The notes: a model not told the origin generated them from the letters alone. A stretch of 64,000 nucleotides of DNA from Paenibacillus lentus (GCF_003931855.1 NZ_CP034248.1:4402001-4466000), one strand, 5' to 3'. Positions 1 through 10,428 are shown, counted from the stretch's first letter. Program-made: numbers and translations.

Positions 1-2593
1 CAGCTTCCTCTTCCGCTTTCAAAAGAGCGAAATTATAATCAGGCTTTGCTGATTCGTCGGTGCAAACTTGCTGTTCAACCTGTCGTCCCGTCGCTCCCTC
101 TTCTTCATTCTCCCGCTCGCCGCAAATCAGCGTAAATCGAAACGTCGAGCCCTCCCCTTCCTTACTATCTACCGAAATCGTCCCACCCATCAATTCGACC
201 ATTTTCTTACATATAGCCAATCCAAGTCCCGTTCCCCCGTATTTGCGATTCACCACAGGATGAAGCTGAGAGAAGGATTGGAATAATTTATATTGCTGAT
301 CCTCTGGAATGCCGATCCCCGTATCTGATACGCTAATTTCCAGCAGCAGAGATGAAGGAGTTTGCATCTCTTGTCTAGCAATCATGATGATAATTTCCCC
401 CTGCTCCGTAAATTTCAAAGCATTACCAATTAAATTAACGAGGATTTGCCGTAATCGCACGGGATCACTAACGATAAGCTCTGGCACGTGGGGACCGATA
501 TAATAGGTAAGTGCAATATTCTTCTTGTCTGCGCTAGGCAAAAACAGCTCTACGGCACTTTCTACACAGGCATTTAAATCAAATAACTCATATTCGAGCG
601 CCATTTTTCCTGCCTCAATTTTGCTGAAATCCAGTACATCGTCCAAAATCGCTAAAAGCGCCTGACTGCTGCTCGAGATAATATCTGCATAATACCGCTG
701 TTCCTCATTAAGCTCCGTCTCCAGCAGTAAATCAGTCATGCCGATGACGCCATTCATCGGAGTCCGAATCTCATGACTCATCGTGGCCAAAAACTCCGAT
801 TTCGCGAGCGCCGTTCGTTCTGCAGACTCCTTCGCGCGCAAAATCTCCCGTTCTCCCGTTATATCGTGAAATACAACGACTGCACCCACAATTTGCCCTC
901 TTTCAACCATCGGATTCACCGTATACTGTACTAGAAAGCTGGAGCCATCCCTTCTCCAGAATACATCCTCGTTCACCGCCCGTGAAATCCCGTCCTTCAT
1001 CGTTTGAATAATCGGACACAGCTTCGCCGGGTAGTCCGTTCCCTCGCTGGTCGTATGATGGATCAAAGAATGATCGGATTGCCCGATGAAATCCTCCTGT
1101 TCATATCCAAGCATATTCGCAGCAGCCTTGTTAATAAAGACCGTTCTTCCATTCTCATCAAGACCGTAAATCCCTTCGGATACGGATCCCAAAATAAGCG
1201 AATGCTGGTAGCTGAGCTTTTCAATCTGCTCCACATAACGCTTTCTTTCCGTAATGTCGTTAACTAAGCCATACACTCCGACAACGCGCTTATCTACCAT
1301 GATCGGTACATTTGTAACCGCAATTTCGATCTTTTTTCCCTCTTTATTGATAACTACGGTTTCATAGGTTTGCGGCTTCCCTTCCTTCGCCAGCTCAAAA
1401 TGATGAATCGTATTGACGAGATCTGCCGGGTCGATAAGGTCGTGAAAGCTCATTGTCGTAAGGTCATCCCGATTATAACCCGTGAGCAGCTCGAAGTTTG
1501 AATTCAACGTCAAATACCGGCCCAGCAAATCCATGGAATATACGCTGGCAGGACTGTATTCGAACAAAGATTTATAGCGCTGCTGGCTTTCCTGCAACCT
1601 CCGTTCGCTTTCTTTGCGCTCAGTCACATCCCGTGAAATGACGATCATCTCAGCGATTTCTCCGGTTAATTGATCGTATCGGTATCTCCCTGTGCTTTCA
1701 AACCAAATATACTGCCCGTCCTTACAGCGAATGCGATAAGTTACTGTATAAACTTGGCGGGATTTCATCTGCGACTCCAAATACGCCTTAACCACCGGCA
1801 CGTCCTCTGGATGAAAAAATTCATAAACGCTGCAGCCGACCATTTCCTCGGGCTCATACCCGAGCAAGGTGACCGAGGACTGCGAGGCGAATAAGAATAC
1901 CGCCTCCTCATCCGCAGTGTGCCGAGCAATCAAATCCATGGAATATTCGGAGATGAGCCGAAACTGCCGCTCGCTCTCCCGCAATGCAGCCTCAATCTTC
2001 TGACGCTCCGTAATATCCTGCACCACCCCGATCATCCTTACAGGGATACCAGTCGAATTGAATTCAATCGACGCTTGAGAGCGAATCGCCGGTGAGATTG
2101 ACAGGCATTTTCCCTTCAGATCCGTGGATGCAACGACATCCTCTGCATAATTGGATACCAGTTCATAAAGCTGCTGGGACTGCCTCAGGCTCTCCTCCAC
2201 AGCCCTGACCTCTGTGATATCTTTAGATATCGAATATACCCCAATCACTTCGTCCTCGTGAACGATCGGTACATAGGTAATGTGAGCCTCACGAATTCGG
2301 CCGTTCTTATGCGTGAAGGATGCCTGGAAATATCCGGACTCTCGCTCCAGTGCCCGTCCAAAGCATTCCTCCCTCTTCTTTCTTTCTTCCTCACAGAACA
2401 GTCGCTCCAGCGGCAGCTGTACAAATTGTTCAGGCGGGTAGCCCGTCATTTTCTCGGTTGCCGGATTGGCGTCCACATAATTCCCTTCCACATCAATGAC
2501 ACAAATGGCATCCGGGTGATGAACATACAATGACTTATATGTTCCCCCTTCTAACAGTAATTGCCGAAGTAGTCCATTTTTATCGTTGATCAC
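1..2593 (-). CDS. Multi-PAS sensor histidine kinase, 3' end outside window
   Basis: Open from a GTG at 2593 (AAAGGAG 8 nt upstream) through the window edge, 864 codons visible. From the N-terminus there are about five PAS/PAC units, each closing on a DIT-E/GER-K type linker, then a HisKA domain with H-box [16 protein letters not shown] (near 740-790), an N-box near 440 and a G-box [11 protein letters not shown] near 220-250. The visible end is an acidic linker after the ATPase domain; in this kinase type a receiver domain often follows, but that would lie outside the window. No transmembrane segment is visible, so it is probably a cytosolic sensor. The second PAS unit looks internally shortened. 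Ligand and output are unknown. Kinase assignment is firm; hybrid architecture is inference. Confidence 0.9.
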   Translation of the reverse strand, partial: MINDKNGLLRQLLLEGGTYKSLYVHHPDAICVIDVEGNYVDANPATEKMTGYPPEQFVQLPLERLFCEEERKKREECFGRALERESGYFQASFTHKNGRIREAHITYVPIVHEDEVIGVYSISKDITEVRAVEESLRQSQQLYELVSNYAEDVVASTDLKGKCLSISPAIRSQASIEFNSTGIPVRMIGVVQDITERQKIEAALRESERQFRLISEYSMDLIARHTADEEAVFLFASQSSVTLLGYEPEEMVGCSVYEFFHPEDVPVVKAYLESQMKSRQVYTVTYRIRCKDGQYIWFESTGRYRYDQLTGEIAEMIVISRDVTERKESERRLQESQQRYKSLFEYSPASVYSMDLLGRYLTLNSNFELLTGYNRDDLTTMSFHDLIDPADLVNTIHHFELAKEGKPQTYETVVINKEGKKIEIAVTNVPIMVDKRVVGVYGLVNDITERKRYVEQIEKLSYQHSLILGSVSEGIYGLDENGRTVFINKAAANMLGYEQEDFIGQSDHSLIHHTTSEGTDYPAKLCPIIQTMKDGISRAVNEDVFWRRDGSSFLVQYTVNPMVERGQIVGAVVVFHDITGEREILRAKESAERTALAKSEFLATMSHEIRTPMNGVIGMTDLLLETELNEEQRYYADIISSSSQALLAILDDVLDFSKIEAGKMALEYELFDLNACVESAVELFLPSADKKNIALTYYIGPHVPELIVSDPVRLRQILVNLIGNALKFTEQGEIIIMIARQEMQTPSSLLLEISVSDTGIGIPEDQQYKLFQSFSQLHPVVNRKYGGTGLGLAICKKMVELMGGTISVDSKEGEGSTFRFTLICGERENEEEGATGRQVEQQVCTDESAKPDYNFALLKAEEEA

Positions 2594-2740
2594 AGTGAGG
2601 GCTCCTTTTCTCGCATGTTGTCGATGTTACAATTTTACCGATTGTCCTTGAAAATGGCTAGGGACTCAGCGCCTATACCAGGTACACTGTATTTCTCACC
2701 GCCGTTCAGCCGATTCATATGAAGTAAACTCTTCCCCTCA

Positions 2741-2768
2741 CATATCGTCCCCTCTCCTGAATATACTT
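2741..2768 (+). promoter_or_regulatory. Possible sigma-E type promoter of yhbH-spoVR
   Basis: CATAT at 2741-2745 and AATATACTT at 2760-2768, 14 bp apart, resemble the ATA / CATACA-T signature of mother-cell sigma-E promoters. It sits about 55 bp before the yhbH start. This is a weak match, supported mainly by the sporulation role of the genes. Confidence 0.35.
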
Positions 2769-2820
2769 TAGTTACATCCACTCTCACTGTTTCCAACCAT
2801 TTCATTGGGAGGTGTCCATC

Positions 2821-3984
2821 ATGTCATCTGCACCTGGCCCGCATTCGTTCATTGTTTCAAAGGAAGATTGGTCCCTTCATCGCAAAGGCTATCAGGACCA
2901 GCAACGCCATCAAGAGAAAGTGCGGGAAGTGATCAGACAAAATCTCCCGGATCTTGTCACCGAGGAGAGCATAATCATGTCCGACGGTAAAGGGATCGTC
3001 AAAATCCCTCTCCGCAACTTGGAGGAATACCGATTTATCCATAACTATCAAAAACATAAGCACGTAGGACAGGGCGACGGAGACAGCCAAGTAGGAGATA
3101 TACTCGCCGAAGATAGTCCGAATGAAGGCGGCAAAGGGAGCAAAGCAGGCAATAAAGCCGGGCAAGACGTCGTCGAAGCCGAGATTAGCATCGAGGATTT
3201 GGAGGAGATGCTGTTCGATGAGCTCGAACTGCCCTTCATGGAGGAGAAAAACAAGGAAGAACTCGAGACGACCTCCGTCCGTTTTAACGATGTCCGTAAA
3301 AAAGGGCTCATGTCCAATATCGACAAAAAGCGCACCATTCTTGAAAATCTACGCCGTAATGCCACATCTGGATCGCCCGGAATTCATGGCATTTCGCCGG
3401 ACGATTTGCGCTACAAAACATGGGAGGACGTCATCGTGCCGAGATCTAGCGCCGTCATCATAGCAATGATGGATACCTCGGGATCGATGGGTACGTTCGA
3501 GAAATATTGCGCCCGCAGCTTCTTTTTTTGGATGACCCGTTTTCTTAGACGTCAATACGAAAAAGTCGAAATCGTTTTCCTGGCCCACCATACCGAGGCA
3601 AAAGAGGTTAGCGAGGAAGAATTTTTCACTAGAGGGGAAAGCGGTGGCACGATATGCTCTTCCGTATATCAGAAAGCGCTGGAGATTATCGATTCCCGTT
3701 ATCCCTCCTCCAGCTATAACATTTATCCCTTCCACTTTTCCGATGGTGACAATTTAACCTCTGACAATGACCGCTGCATTAAGCTAATCGGCGAATTATT
3801 GGAGCGCTGCAACATGTTTGGTTATGGCGAGGTCAATCAATATAACCGAGGCAGCACGTTGATGTCGGCCTATCGCCACATTAAACAGGAGAAATTTATG
3901 CATTACGTTATCAAAGAAAAAGGCGAGGTATACAACGCATTGAAGCGATTTTTTCACCGCCGGGAAGGAGGTAGCGCCAGTTGA
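2821..3984 (+). CDS. yhbH: Sporulation protein YhbH (DUF444)
   Basis: 387 aa, the YhbH/YeaH (DUF444) family. The N-terminal part carries the family motif [15 protein letters not shown]; an acidic, Gly/Lys-rich linker follows; the C-terminal half is a von Willebrand A-like fold with the MIDAS-type motif [12 protein letters not shown] 2821 is chosen because GGGAGG (2807-2812) lies 8 nt upstream; an earlier in-frame GTG at 2812 overlaps that site. The stop overlaps the TTG start of spoVR by 4 nt, so the two are translationally coupled. The family co-occurs with PrkA and SpoVR in many bacteria (YeaG-YeaH-YcgB in E. coli), as here. Mutants of the B. subtilis homologue affect sporulation; the molecular role is not established. 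Confidence 0.95.
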   Translation: MSSAPGPHSFIVSKEDWSLHRKGYQDQQRHQEKVREVIRQNLPDLVTEESIIMSDGKGIVKIPLRNLEEYRFIHNYQKHKHVGQGDGDSQVGDILAEDSPNEGGKGSKAGNKAGQDVVEAEISIEDLEEMLFDELELPFMEEKNKEELETTSVRFNDVRKKGLMSNIDKKRTILENLRRNATSGSPGIHGISPDDLRYKTWEDVIVPRSSAVIIAMMDTSGSMGTFEKYCARSFFFWMTRFLRRQYEKVEIVFLAHHTEAKEVSEEEFFTRGESGGTICSSVYQKALEIIDSRYPSSSYNIYPFHFSDGDNLTSDNDRCIKLIGELLERCNMFGYGEVNQYNRGSTLMSAYRHIKQEKFMHYVIKEKGEVYNALKRFFHRREGGSAS

Positions 3985-5414
3985 ACGAGGAAATGAAGCA
4001 GCTGGAATATGCCATTGCCGAAATCATGGAGATTGCCGACGGGTTCGGACTCGATTATTATCCGATGCGCTATGAAATTTGTCCGGCGGACATCATTTAC
4101 ACGTTCGGCGCTTACGGTATGCCGACGCGGTTCAGTCATTGGAGTTTTGGAAAAATATTCAATAAAATGAAAATGCAATATGACTTTGGCCTTAGCAAAA
4201 TATACGAGCTTGTCATCAACTCCAACCCCTGCTACGCCTTCCTGTTAGAGGGGAACTCCTTGATTCAGAACAAATTGATCGTAGCCCATGTGCTGGCTCA
4301 CTGCGATTTTTTCAAAAATAACTTGCGGTTCTCGGCCACAAATCGGGACATGGTCGAGAGCATGTCCGCCACCGCTGAGCGCATAAGCAAATATGTGCTT
4401 ATCCACGGTGTTGATGCCGTAGAATTGTTCATCGATGCAGCTCTCGCTATTCAGGAGCATGTCGACCCGCAATTGATTCGGCCATTTCGTTATGATAAAC
4501 GTCAGCAAACGGAGGAATTAATACGAAGGGCAAAACAGACCGGGACACAGCCTGAGAACAAGGGGCCGTATGAGGATCTCTGGAGCCTAGAGAAGCGCAG
4601 CGATTCAGAAGAGCCAGGGAAGGGCTCCGCTAACTTCCCTCCTCAGCCGGAGAAGGATATGATGTGGTTCATCCAGGAATACTCTGAGACGCTGGAGGAT
4701 TGGCAGCGGGATATCCTCAGCATGCTTAGAGAAGAGATGCTGTACTTTTGGCCTCAAATGGAAACGAAGATTATGAATGAGGGCTGGGCCTCCTATTGGC
4801 ACCAACGCATTTTGCGTGAAATGGATCTGACTAGCGAGGAATCCGTAGAGTACGCCAAACTCAACGCCTCGGTCGTTCAGCCATCTCGCCACACTTTGAA
4901 CCCCTACTACTTAGGCCTGAAAATATTCGAGGATATCGAGCGGCGATGGGATCATCCGACCGAGGAAGAACAGCGGCGCTTCGGGCGCCAGCCCGGAGAA
5001 GGGCGCGAAAAAATTTTTGAGGTACGCGAACTGGATTCCGATATTTCATTTCTACGCAGCTATTTAACCAAGCAACTCGTGCACGATCTCGATCTTTACA
5101 TTTTTGAAAAACAAGGACCCGAATGGAAGATTACCGACAAGAGCTGGGAGAATGTCCGAGATCAATTGGTAAAATCGCGGATCAACGCAGGAGCCCCCTA
5201 CATCGTCGTTCAAGACGGTAATTTCAACCGTGCGGGGGAGCTTATGCTTAAACACCAATATGAGGGCATTGAGCTCGATTTGAAATACCTGGAAAGGACA
5301 CTCCCTCATGTACAGCGTCTCTGGGGACGCACCGTGCATTTGGAAAGCGTCGTCGAGGATAAGAAAGCCGTCTTCAGCTATGATGGCGAGAAGCATTATC
5401 GCAAGCTGATTTAA
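3981..5414 (+). CDS. spoVR: SpoVR family protein
   Basis: 477 aa from TTG 3981 (GGAGG at 3966-3970), overlapping the yhbH stop. The N-terminus has the SpoVR signature with [18 protein letters not shown] and FSHWSFGK, and the His/Cys-containing AHCDFFKNN; the rest matches full-length family members. SpoVR is linked to spore cortex formation in B. subtilis, with no defined biochemical activity. It closes a two-gene unit with yhbH, and the convergent neighbour is prkA, the third member of the conserved trio. A strong hairpin follows directly (5421-5450). Confidence 0.95.
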   Translation: MNEEMKQLEYAIAEIMEIADGFGLDYYPMRYEICPADIIYTFGAYGMPTRFSHWSFGKIFNKMKMQYDFGLSKIYELVINSNPCYAFLLEGNSLIQNKLIVAHVLAHCDFFKNNLRFSATNRDMVESMSATAERISKYVLIHGVDAVELFIDAALAIQEHVDPQLIRPFRYDKRQQTEELIRRAKQTGTQPENKGPYEDLWSLEKRSDSEEPGKGSANFPPQPEKDMMWFIQEYSETLEDWQRDILSMLREEMLYFWPQMETKIMNEGWASYWHQRILREMDLTSEESVEYAKLNASVVQPSRHTLNPYYLGLKIFEDIERRWDHPTEEEQRRFGRQPGEGREKIFEVRELDSDISFLRSYLTKQLVHDLDLYIFEKQGPEWKITDKSWENVRDQLVKSRINAGAPYIVVQDGNFNRAGELMLKHQYEGIELDLKYLERTLPHVQRLWGRTVHLESVVEDKKAVFSYDGEKHYRKLI

Positions 5415-5420
5415 CGCTAA

Positions 5421-5455
5421 CAACCCGTCTTAGCTTAAGGAGACGGGTTGTTTCA
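5421..5455 (+). terminator. Terminator after spoVR
   Basis: Perfect 10-bp stem CAACCCGTCT / AGACGGGTTG (5421-5430, 5441-5450) with a 10-nt loop, followed by TTTCAT. It lies 6 nt after the spoVR stop. Confidence 0.8.
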
Positions 5456-5483
5456 TATCTATTTTCAATACATTTGAAATAGA

Positions 5484-5530
5484 TGTAAAATAACCGCAAC
5501 ATGGGACAAAACGGCCAAGTTACGGTTATT
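5484..5530 (-). terminator. Probable terminator after prkA
   Basis: Inverted repeat 5489-5500 / 5519-5530 (AATAACCGTAAC pairing with GTTGCGGTTATT, one wobble) with an 18-nt loop and a short T-run on the minus strand. It lies between the two convergent units. Confidence 0.5.
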
Positions 5531-5592
5531 CAAATCAATATAGAGGGAGGGGTTTAGAATTAAATCCCTATATGTTGCTTGTGAAAGTGGGA

Positions 5593-7488
5593 TTAACGGT
5601 TTAGCAGGCTGCCGACATACCTTAATAATTCATTTGCACAAACCGGGCAATAACCGTGTTCGTCGATCAGTCGTTTACTAACCTCGTTAATCCGCTTGAG
5701 TTGACTTTCATCCGGCGTTTTCGTCGATGTCGTGATCTTGACAATATCCTTCAGGTCGGCAAACAACTTTTTCTCTATCGCCTCCCGCAGCCTGTCATGG
5801 TGATTATATTCAAATTTCCGCCCTTTGCGCGAGTATGCGGAAATACGAATCAATATTTCCTCGCGAAACGCTTTTTTTGCATTTTCGGAGACACCGATCT
5901 GCTCCTCAATCGAACGCATCAGCCGCTCATCGGGATCGAGTTCTTCATCAGTCAGCGGGTCGTGAATTTTACTCCAGTTGCAGAACGCTTCAATGTTATC
6001 AAGATAGTTCTCAAACAGCGTTTTTGCCGACTCCTCAAAAGAATACACGAACGCCTTCTGCACTTCATTCTTAGCGAGCTCATCGTATTCTTTACGGGCA
6101 ATGCTGATGAAATTAAGGTAGCGCTCGCGCTCCTCTTTAGTAATCGAGGCATGCTGATCCAGACCGTCCTTAATCGCCCGAAGTATGTCGAGCGCCCCCA
6201 TGCAATGCAAATCCTGTTTGATCAACGCGCTAGAAATTCGATTGATGACATATCGCGGATCAACACCAGACATGCCCTCCTCCAAATACTCATTCTGCAG
6301 CTCTTTCAAGTCAGCATCCTTATATCCTTCAACTTCCTCTCCGTCATAGAGCCGCATTTTCTTCACGAGGTCCAAGCCTTGTTTCTTCGTTTCCTTAAGC
6401 CGGGTCAATACCGAGAAAATAGCCGCTGAACGAAGCGCATGAGGAGCGATGTGCACATGCTTCATATCACTCTGACCAATGAGCTTCGCGTAGATCTTCT
6501 CCTCTTGCGATACTTTGAGATTGTAGGGGATCGGCATCACGATCATTCGCGATTGGAGTGCTTCATTTTTTTTGTTGGCGATAAACGCCTTGTATTCCGA
6601 TTCATTCGTATGCGCGATAATCATTTCGTCAGCAGAAATTAACGCAAACCGTCCGGCCTTGAAGTTCCCCTCCTGGGTGAGCGATAGCAAATTCCACAGA
6701 AACTTCTCATCGCACTTCAACATTTCCTGAAACTCCATCAAGCCGCGATTAGCCTTGTTGAGCTCCCCGTCAAAACGATAAGCCCTGGGATCGGATTCGG
6801 AGCCATACTCAGTTATCGTGGAGAAATCAATGCTTCCCGTCAGATCGGCAATATCCTGCGATTTCGGATCGGAAGGACTGAAGGTACCTATGCCGACCCG
6901 GTTATCTTCGGATAGCAGCACCCTCTCCACAGCGACCCGTTCGATATCTCCGTCGTAATCCGTCCTCAGCTTCATCTGGCAGACAGGGCACAAATTCCCT
7001 TCAATCCGGACGTTCAGTGTCTGCTCTACCTCCGGGCGGAGCTCATGCGGTACAAGGTGCAGCGGATCTTCATGCATGGGACATCCAGAAATTGCATAAA
7101 CGGCTCCCTTGTCCGTTCGTGAGAATTTTTCCAATCCTCTTTTTAAAAGAGTAACCAGTGTGGATTTCCCTCCGCTAACCGGCCCCATCAGCAGCAGAAT
7201 TCGTTTACGAACGTCAAGCCGCCGCGCCGCCGAATGGAAATATTCCTCTACTAACTTTTCAATTGCCTGATCCAGGCCGAAAATCTCCTGTTCAAAAAAT
7301 TTATACCTCTTACGCCCATTCACTTCCTCGACTCCATATGACTCAATCATTTCATATACCCTGGCATGGGCGGTCATGGCAGGCGAAGGATCCTTGGACA
7401 ACAGCTCGATATAATCTTTAAAAGTGCCGCTCCACGCTAAAGAATCGCTTTCTGCACGGTAAGCTGCAATACGCTTGAAAATATCCAT
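5593..7488 (-). CDS. prkA: PrkA family AAA serine protein kinase / protease
   Basis: 631 aa, full length for PrkA/YeaG. The N-terminal AAA domain has Walker A GPVSGGKST (near residue 110), a conserved Cys motif LCPVCQMKL, and DEMIIAHTNESEY; the C-terminal region holds the PrkA kinase-like domain and ends with a YCPVC motif. ATG 7488 is chosen because GGAGGT (7496-7501) is 7 nt upstream; 27 codons of in-frame upstream sequence are probably untranslated. The homologue affects sporulation in B. subtilis and has been described both as a kinase and as an ATP-dependent protease. It faces yhbH-spoVR, with which the family usually clusters. Confidence 0.95.
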   Translation of the reverse strand: MDIFKRIAAYRAESDSLAWSGTFKDYIELLSKDPSPAMTAHARVYEMIESYGVEEVNGRKRYKFFEQEIFGLDQAIEKLVEEYFHSAARRLDVRKRILLLMGPVSGGKSTLVTLLKRGLEKFSRTDKGAVYAISGCPMHEDPLHLVPHELRPEVEQTLNVRIEGNLCPVCQMKLRTDYDGDIERVAVERVLLSEDNRVGIGTFSPSDPKSQDIADLTGSIDFSTITEYGSESDPRAYRFDGELNKANRGLMEFQEMLKCDEKFLWNLLSLTQEGNFKAGRFALISADEMIIAHTNESEYKAFIANKKNEALQSRMIVMPIPYNLKVSQEEKIYAKLIGQSDMKHVHIAPHALRSAAIFSVLTRLKETKKQGLDLVKKMRLYDGEEVEGYKDADLKELQNEYLEEGMSGVDPRYVINRISSALIKQDLHCMGALDILRAIKDGLDQHASITKEERERYLNFISIARKEYDELAKNEVQKAFVYSFEESAKTLFENYLDNIEAFCNWSKIHDPLTDEELDPDERLMRSIEEQIGVSENAKKAFREEILIRISAYSRKGRKFEYNHHDRLREAIEKKLFADLKDIVKITTSTKTPDESQLKRINEVSKRLIDEHGYCPVCANELLRYVGSLLNR

Positions 7489-7894
7489 GTTCGGTACCTC
7501 CTGTACTTCCGCTAGGGGTAAAGCGCATCCCCGATCGGTGATCCTTGCTGAACTGAATGGAACCTCCATGTGAAAAAAATTCTATCGTCGCGTTTACGCT
7601 GTAGACAAACCGCGTTTCCATGTTTTTCTTGTGTAAATAAAGCACAATCGTGAAACGTTGCATTTATATTTTTTAGAAAAGTGTATTACATAACTATGCG
7701 ACTTGAAGGAAGAAGTTGACCATTTTCAGCGCCAAAAATTATACAGATCGGAGTAGTATGAATTATTGAGGTGCACACTTTATTTCCTTCCGGCGGAAAT
7801 GCAGGATTATGATATAATTTTTGAAGGCCTGTCTTATTCATTGTTGGATGATTTGGATTACTAGCACCATTTGCAGAAAGGAAGATCGGATATC
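7489..7894. promoter_or_regulatory. Divergent intergenic region prkA / DUF2161
   Basis: About 400 bp without a gene. A TATAAT at 7811-7816 could be the -10 of the plus-strand gene, with no good -35. The prkA leader (7489-7720) has no promoter I can name with confidence. I see no repeat or conserved RNA. Confidence 0.3.
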
Positions 7895-8641
7895 ATGGCC
7901 GTTCAGCATGAGACCGAATTATACGCCCCGCTTAAGGCATATTTTGAGGCGCGGGGTTATGTCATCCGGGGGGAGGTTCGCCACTGCGATCTCGTCGGGA
8001 TTCATCCGGAACAAGAAGATCCGCTGATCGTGGAGATGAAAAAGACGTTCAATCTTTCCTTGCTGCTTCAAGGTCTGGAAAGACAGAAGCTTAGCGGAGA
8101 AGTATATTTGGCGGTAGAGCGCAATCGTACAAAAAAAGGGGCACACAACCAGAGATGGAGCGAAATTACGCTACTGTGCCGCAAGCTTGGACTTGGTTTG
8201 ATTACAGTTACCCACTACAAAACGAAAAGTCCGTTTGTAGAGGTTTTGTGCTCGCCGGGTGATAAAATCATTGTTCCCGCGCCGAAAGTTATTAAAACAC
8301 GCGCAGCACGGCTGCTGAATGAGTTCCATGAACGGAGCGGGGATTATAATGTTGGGGGCAGCCATGGGACGAAGCTGGTCACCGCTTATCGCGAGCGAGC
8401 TCTGCGCGTCGCCAGCACGCTTCAGGCTGGCGGCATAATGGCGCCGCGCGAGGTGCGCGATATCAGCGGCGTCGGCACGGCTGCCGCTATTTTGCAGCGC
8501 AATTACTACGGCTGGTTCGATCGAGTAGCGCGCGGACGCTACGCTTTGACACCAGCCGGCGCAAAAGCGCTGCGCCAGTATGCCAGCGTTATCGAGAGCT
8601 GGCGTACGGCCGCAGCCGCGAACGAGCGGCCGGCGGAGTGA
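7895..8641 (+). CDS. DUF2161 family, PD-(D/E)XK nuclease-fold protein
   Basis: 248 aa. The N-terminal half shows the nuclease-fold core: ETELYAPLKAYFEARGY, then CDLVGI (candidate catalytic Asp) and IVEMKKTFN (the E-x-K pair), the arrangement of PD-(D/E)XK proteins annotated as putative phosphodiesterases. The C-terminal part looks like a winged-helix segment. ATG 7895 was preferred (AAAGGA about 12 nt upstream); an in-frame TTG at 7871 would add 8 residues. The substrate is unknown. The second half of the gene is much more GC-rich than the first and runs into a tandem-repeat tract at the stop codon. Confidence 0.8.
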   Translation: MAVQHETELYAPLKAYFEARGYVIRGEVRHCDLVGIHPEQEDPLIVEMKKTFNLSLLLQGLERQKLSGEVYLAVERNRTKKGAHNQRWSEITLLCRKLGLGLITVTHYKTKSPFVEVLCSPGDKIIVPAPKVIKTRAARLLNEFHERSGDYNVGGSHGTKLVTAYRERALRVASTLQAGGIMAPREVRDISGVGTAAAILQRNYYGWFDRVARGRYALTPAGAKALRQYASVIESWRTAAAANERPAE

Positions 8642-8840
8642 GGCGCAGCGAAGCTGGCGATGCGGAGCAGTGCTGGGTGTGGCGATGCGAAGCTGGCGGT
8701 GCGGAGCAGTGCTGGGTGTGGCGATGCGAAGCTCGCAGTGCGATGGCGGAGCTGGCTGTGGCGATGCGAAGCTCGCGGGGCGATGGCGGAGCTGGCTGTG
8801 GCGATGCGAAGCTAGCAGTGCGATGGCGAAGCTGACTGTG
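8641..8840. repeat. Five-copy 39-41 bp tandem repeat
   Basis: Units at 8641-8681, 8682-8720, 8721-8760, 8761-8800 and 8801-8840. Units 2-5 begin GCGATGCGAAGCT and all five end in TGTG. Copies 1-2 share one internal variant, copies 3-5 another, which suggests stepwise duplication. The tract begins at the last base of the DUF2161 stop. Both strands are open through it, but without ribosome sites, so I treat it as non-coding. Confidence 0.9.
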
Positions 8841-8841
8841 C

Positions 8842-9004
8842 AAGAGCAGCAACACATGGGGCGGCGAGCGAATCACACAGCCTCACAGCATCACGCTCTC
8901 TTTGCTCCTGGTGCTCCGAACAAAACGCCTCATCTCCCTAACCACTTCCAAACGCGAACTCGCCCCAGCACAGCCATCGCAGGCTGCACCATCGGCCCGC
9001 GCTT
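8842..9004. other. GC-rich spacer between convergent genes
   Basis: Rest of the 363-bp interval between two convergent stop codons. I see no terminator hairpin with a T-run and no credible gene here. Confidence 0.5.
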
Positions 9005-10273
9005 CTAGCCCGCGCCGCGCGCCGTGAACTCCGCGATCGCCTCCGCGATCCGCGCCAAGCCCTGCCGTAGCCGCGCCGCACGGTGCGCGGCAAACGTGAG
9101 CCGGATGGCATCCCCATCCGGCTCTGCGCCCCCGGCGGCGTAGCACCGCGCGCCGGGCATGAATGCGGCGCCCTTGGGCAGCGCCGCACGAAGCAGCGCT
9201 TCGGAGCACAGCCCCGGCGGCAGGCGCAGCCACAAGAAGAGCCCTCCCTGGGGCTCTTCATAGCTGGTGCCCTGCCACGGAGCCTGCTCCCGAAGCAGCT
9301 CCAGCATGGCCGTGCGGCGGGCGGCATACTCCGCCTCAAGCCGTTCAGCATGCGCCGGCCAAGAGAACTCCGGCGCGCTAAGCAGAGCATAAAGGCGCTT
9401 TTCATAAGCCGCCTTCTCTTGAACAGACGCCTTACCGCGCCCTGCCAAAGCCAATCGAACCTTTGTTAAAGCTTCAATGACACGCTTACTTCCACGGATC
9501 CAGGCAACAGGCAAGGACGGAAACGCCGTAGCTTGAAAAGAACCAATTCCAAGGACGTCAGCACCCGCATAAAGCGCGCCCCCCTCCTGCTGAAGCTGGT
9601 ACAAGGTTAGATGACCCTCTCTCCTATTGCTGTAAGTTCTAAACGGAATCACACCAGCAGAATCGTCTTCCACAATAAGCAATGAATACCCTGATCCCAA
9701 CTGAAGCAGCGCTCTCTTCCTTTGCTCACTCCATACCCGGCCGGAAGGATTGGAATAACTGGGTGTAATATACACTAACACCGGCTGATTCTTTGCAATT
9801 TGCTGCTCCAACGAATCTATCCTCATTCCATCCTTGTCGCAGGGGATCAGAACTGCCCGCCCCCCCTGCTGACGGATCAATTCCAGCACCTCGGGCGATG
9901 CCGGTGTCTCCAGGAGTACTGTACCGCCCGTTCTGATTCTCCAGCGAAGGATAAAATCGATCGCTTCGGCACTGCCACCTGTTAATAACAGCTCCATTGG
10001 ATCGACCCTGCTGCCCTCTTCTTTCATATATGCTGTGGAAAGCCAATTCCGCAAGGCTCGGGATCCCTGCGGTTCATATTCATTTAAAGTCCCGGGAATC
10101 TCCAGTTTAGATCGCGCCTGACGCAGCGCCGCGCTCAAGCCCTCAACCCCTTCACCGCCGTCGCCCCCACAAAGAGCCAGTGAAATCATTTCCGCCGCAT
10201 CGCTCAATTTATTGAATTTCTGTCCTAAAGGCAACAGTTGCTTCCTTTGCGCTAAATCCAACCAACGCTCCAA
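9005..10273 (-). CDS. Aminotransferase class I/II-fold protein lacking the PLP lysine
   Basis: 422 aa, resembling the aminotransferase half of MocR/LysN-type proteins without the GntR domain. Fold landmarks remain: YEPQGSRALRNWLSTAY, ETPASPEV, YITPSYSNPSG, VEDDSAGV. The Schiff-base motif, normally SFSKTLAPGLRLGW, reads SFQATAFPSLPVAW (near 9520-9565), so the lysine is Ala and the phosphate-binding Arg is Pro. PLP aminotransferase chemistry is therefore unlikely. Start TTG 10273 is preferred because GGAGG sits 8 nt upstream; the longer ATG 10333 has no ribosome site. The last 400 bp are very GC-rich, in contrast to the 5' part. Function unknown; a regulatory or binding role is conceivable. Confidence 0.8.
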   Translation of the reverse strand: MERWLDLAQRKQLLPLGQKFNKLSDAAEMISLALCGGDGGEGVEGLSAALRQARSKLEIPGTLNEYEPQGSRALRNWLSTAYMKEEGSRVDPMELLLTGGSAEAIDFILRWRIRTGGTVLLETPASPEVLELIRQQGGRAVLIPCDKDGMRIDSLEQQIAKNQPVLVYITPSYSNPSGRVWSEQRKRALLQLGSGYSLLIVEDDSAGVIPFRTYSNRREGHLTLYQLQQEGGALYAGADVLGIGSFQATAFPSLPVAWIRGSKRVIEALTKVRLALAGRGKASVQEKAAYEKRLYALLSAPEFSWPAHAERLEAEYAARRTAMLELLREQAPWQGTSYEEPQGGLFLWLRLPPGLCSEALLRAALPKGAAFMPGARCYAAGGAEPDGDAIRLTFAAHRAARLRQGLARIAEAIAEFTARGAG

Positions 10274-10428
10274 TGTATCCGCCTCCATGCGATTATTCAT
10301 TGCAGCTATTGTATAGGAGGACAAATTTCCCATTCAACAGGCAACATTTATACGAATCTATCGTTTTTGCCATTAAAAAGTGCACGTGATAGAATGTAAT
10401 CTTGAACTAACAAGTCGAGGTGATGATT

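Noticed and set aside
5656..6429. 257-aa open frame on the plus strand
   Set aside because: Lies wholly antisense to prkA, no ribosome site, composition of a reverse-strand shadow.
8641..8840. CRISPR-like array
   Set aside because: Units are contiguous with no unique spacers and there are no cas genes.
8171..8857. 228-aa minus-strand frame rich in repeats
   Set aside because: It is the complement of the DUF2161 gene end and the tandem repeat; no ribosome site.
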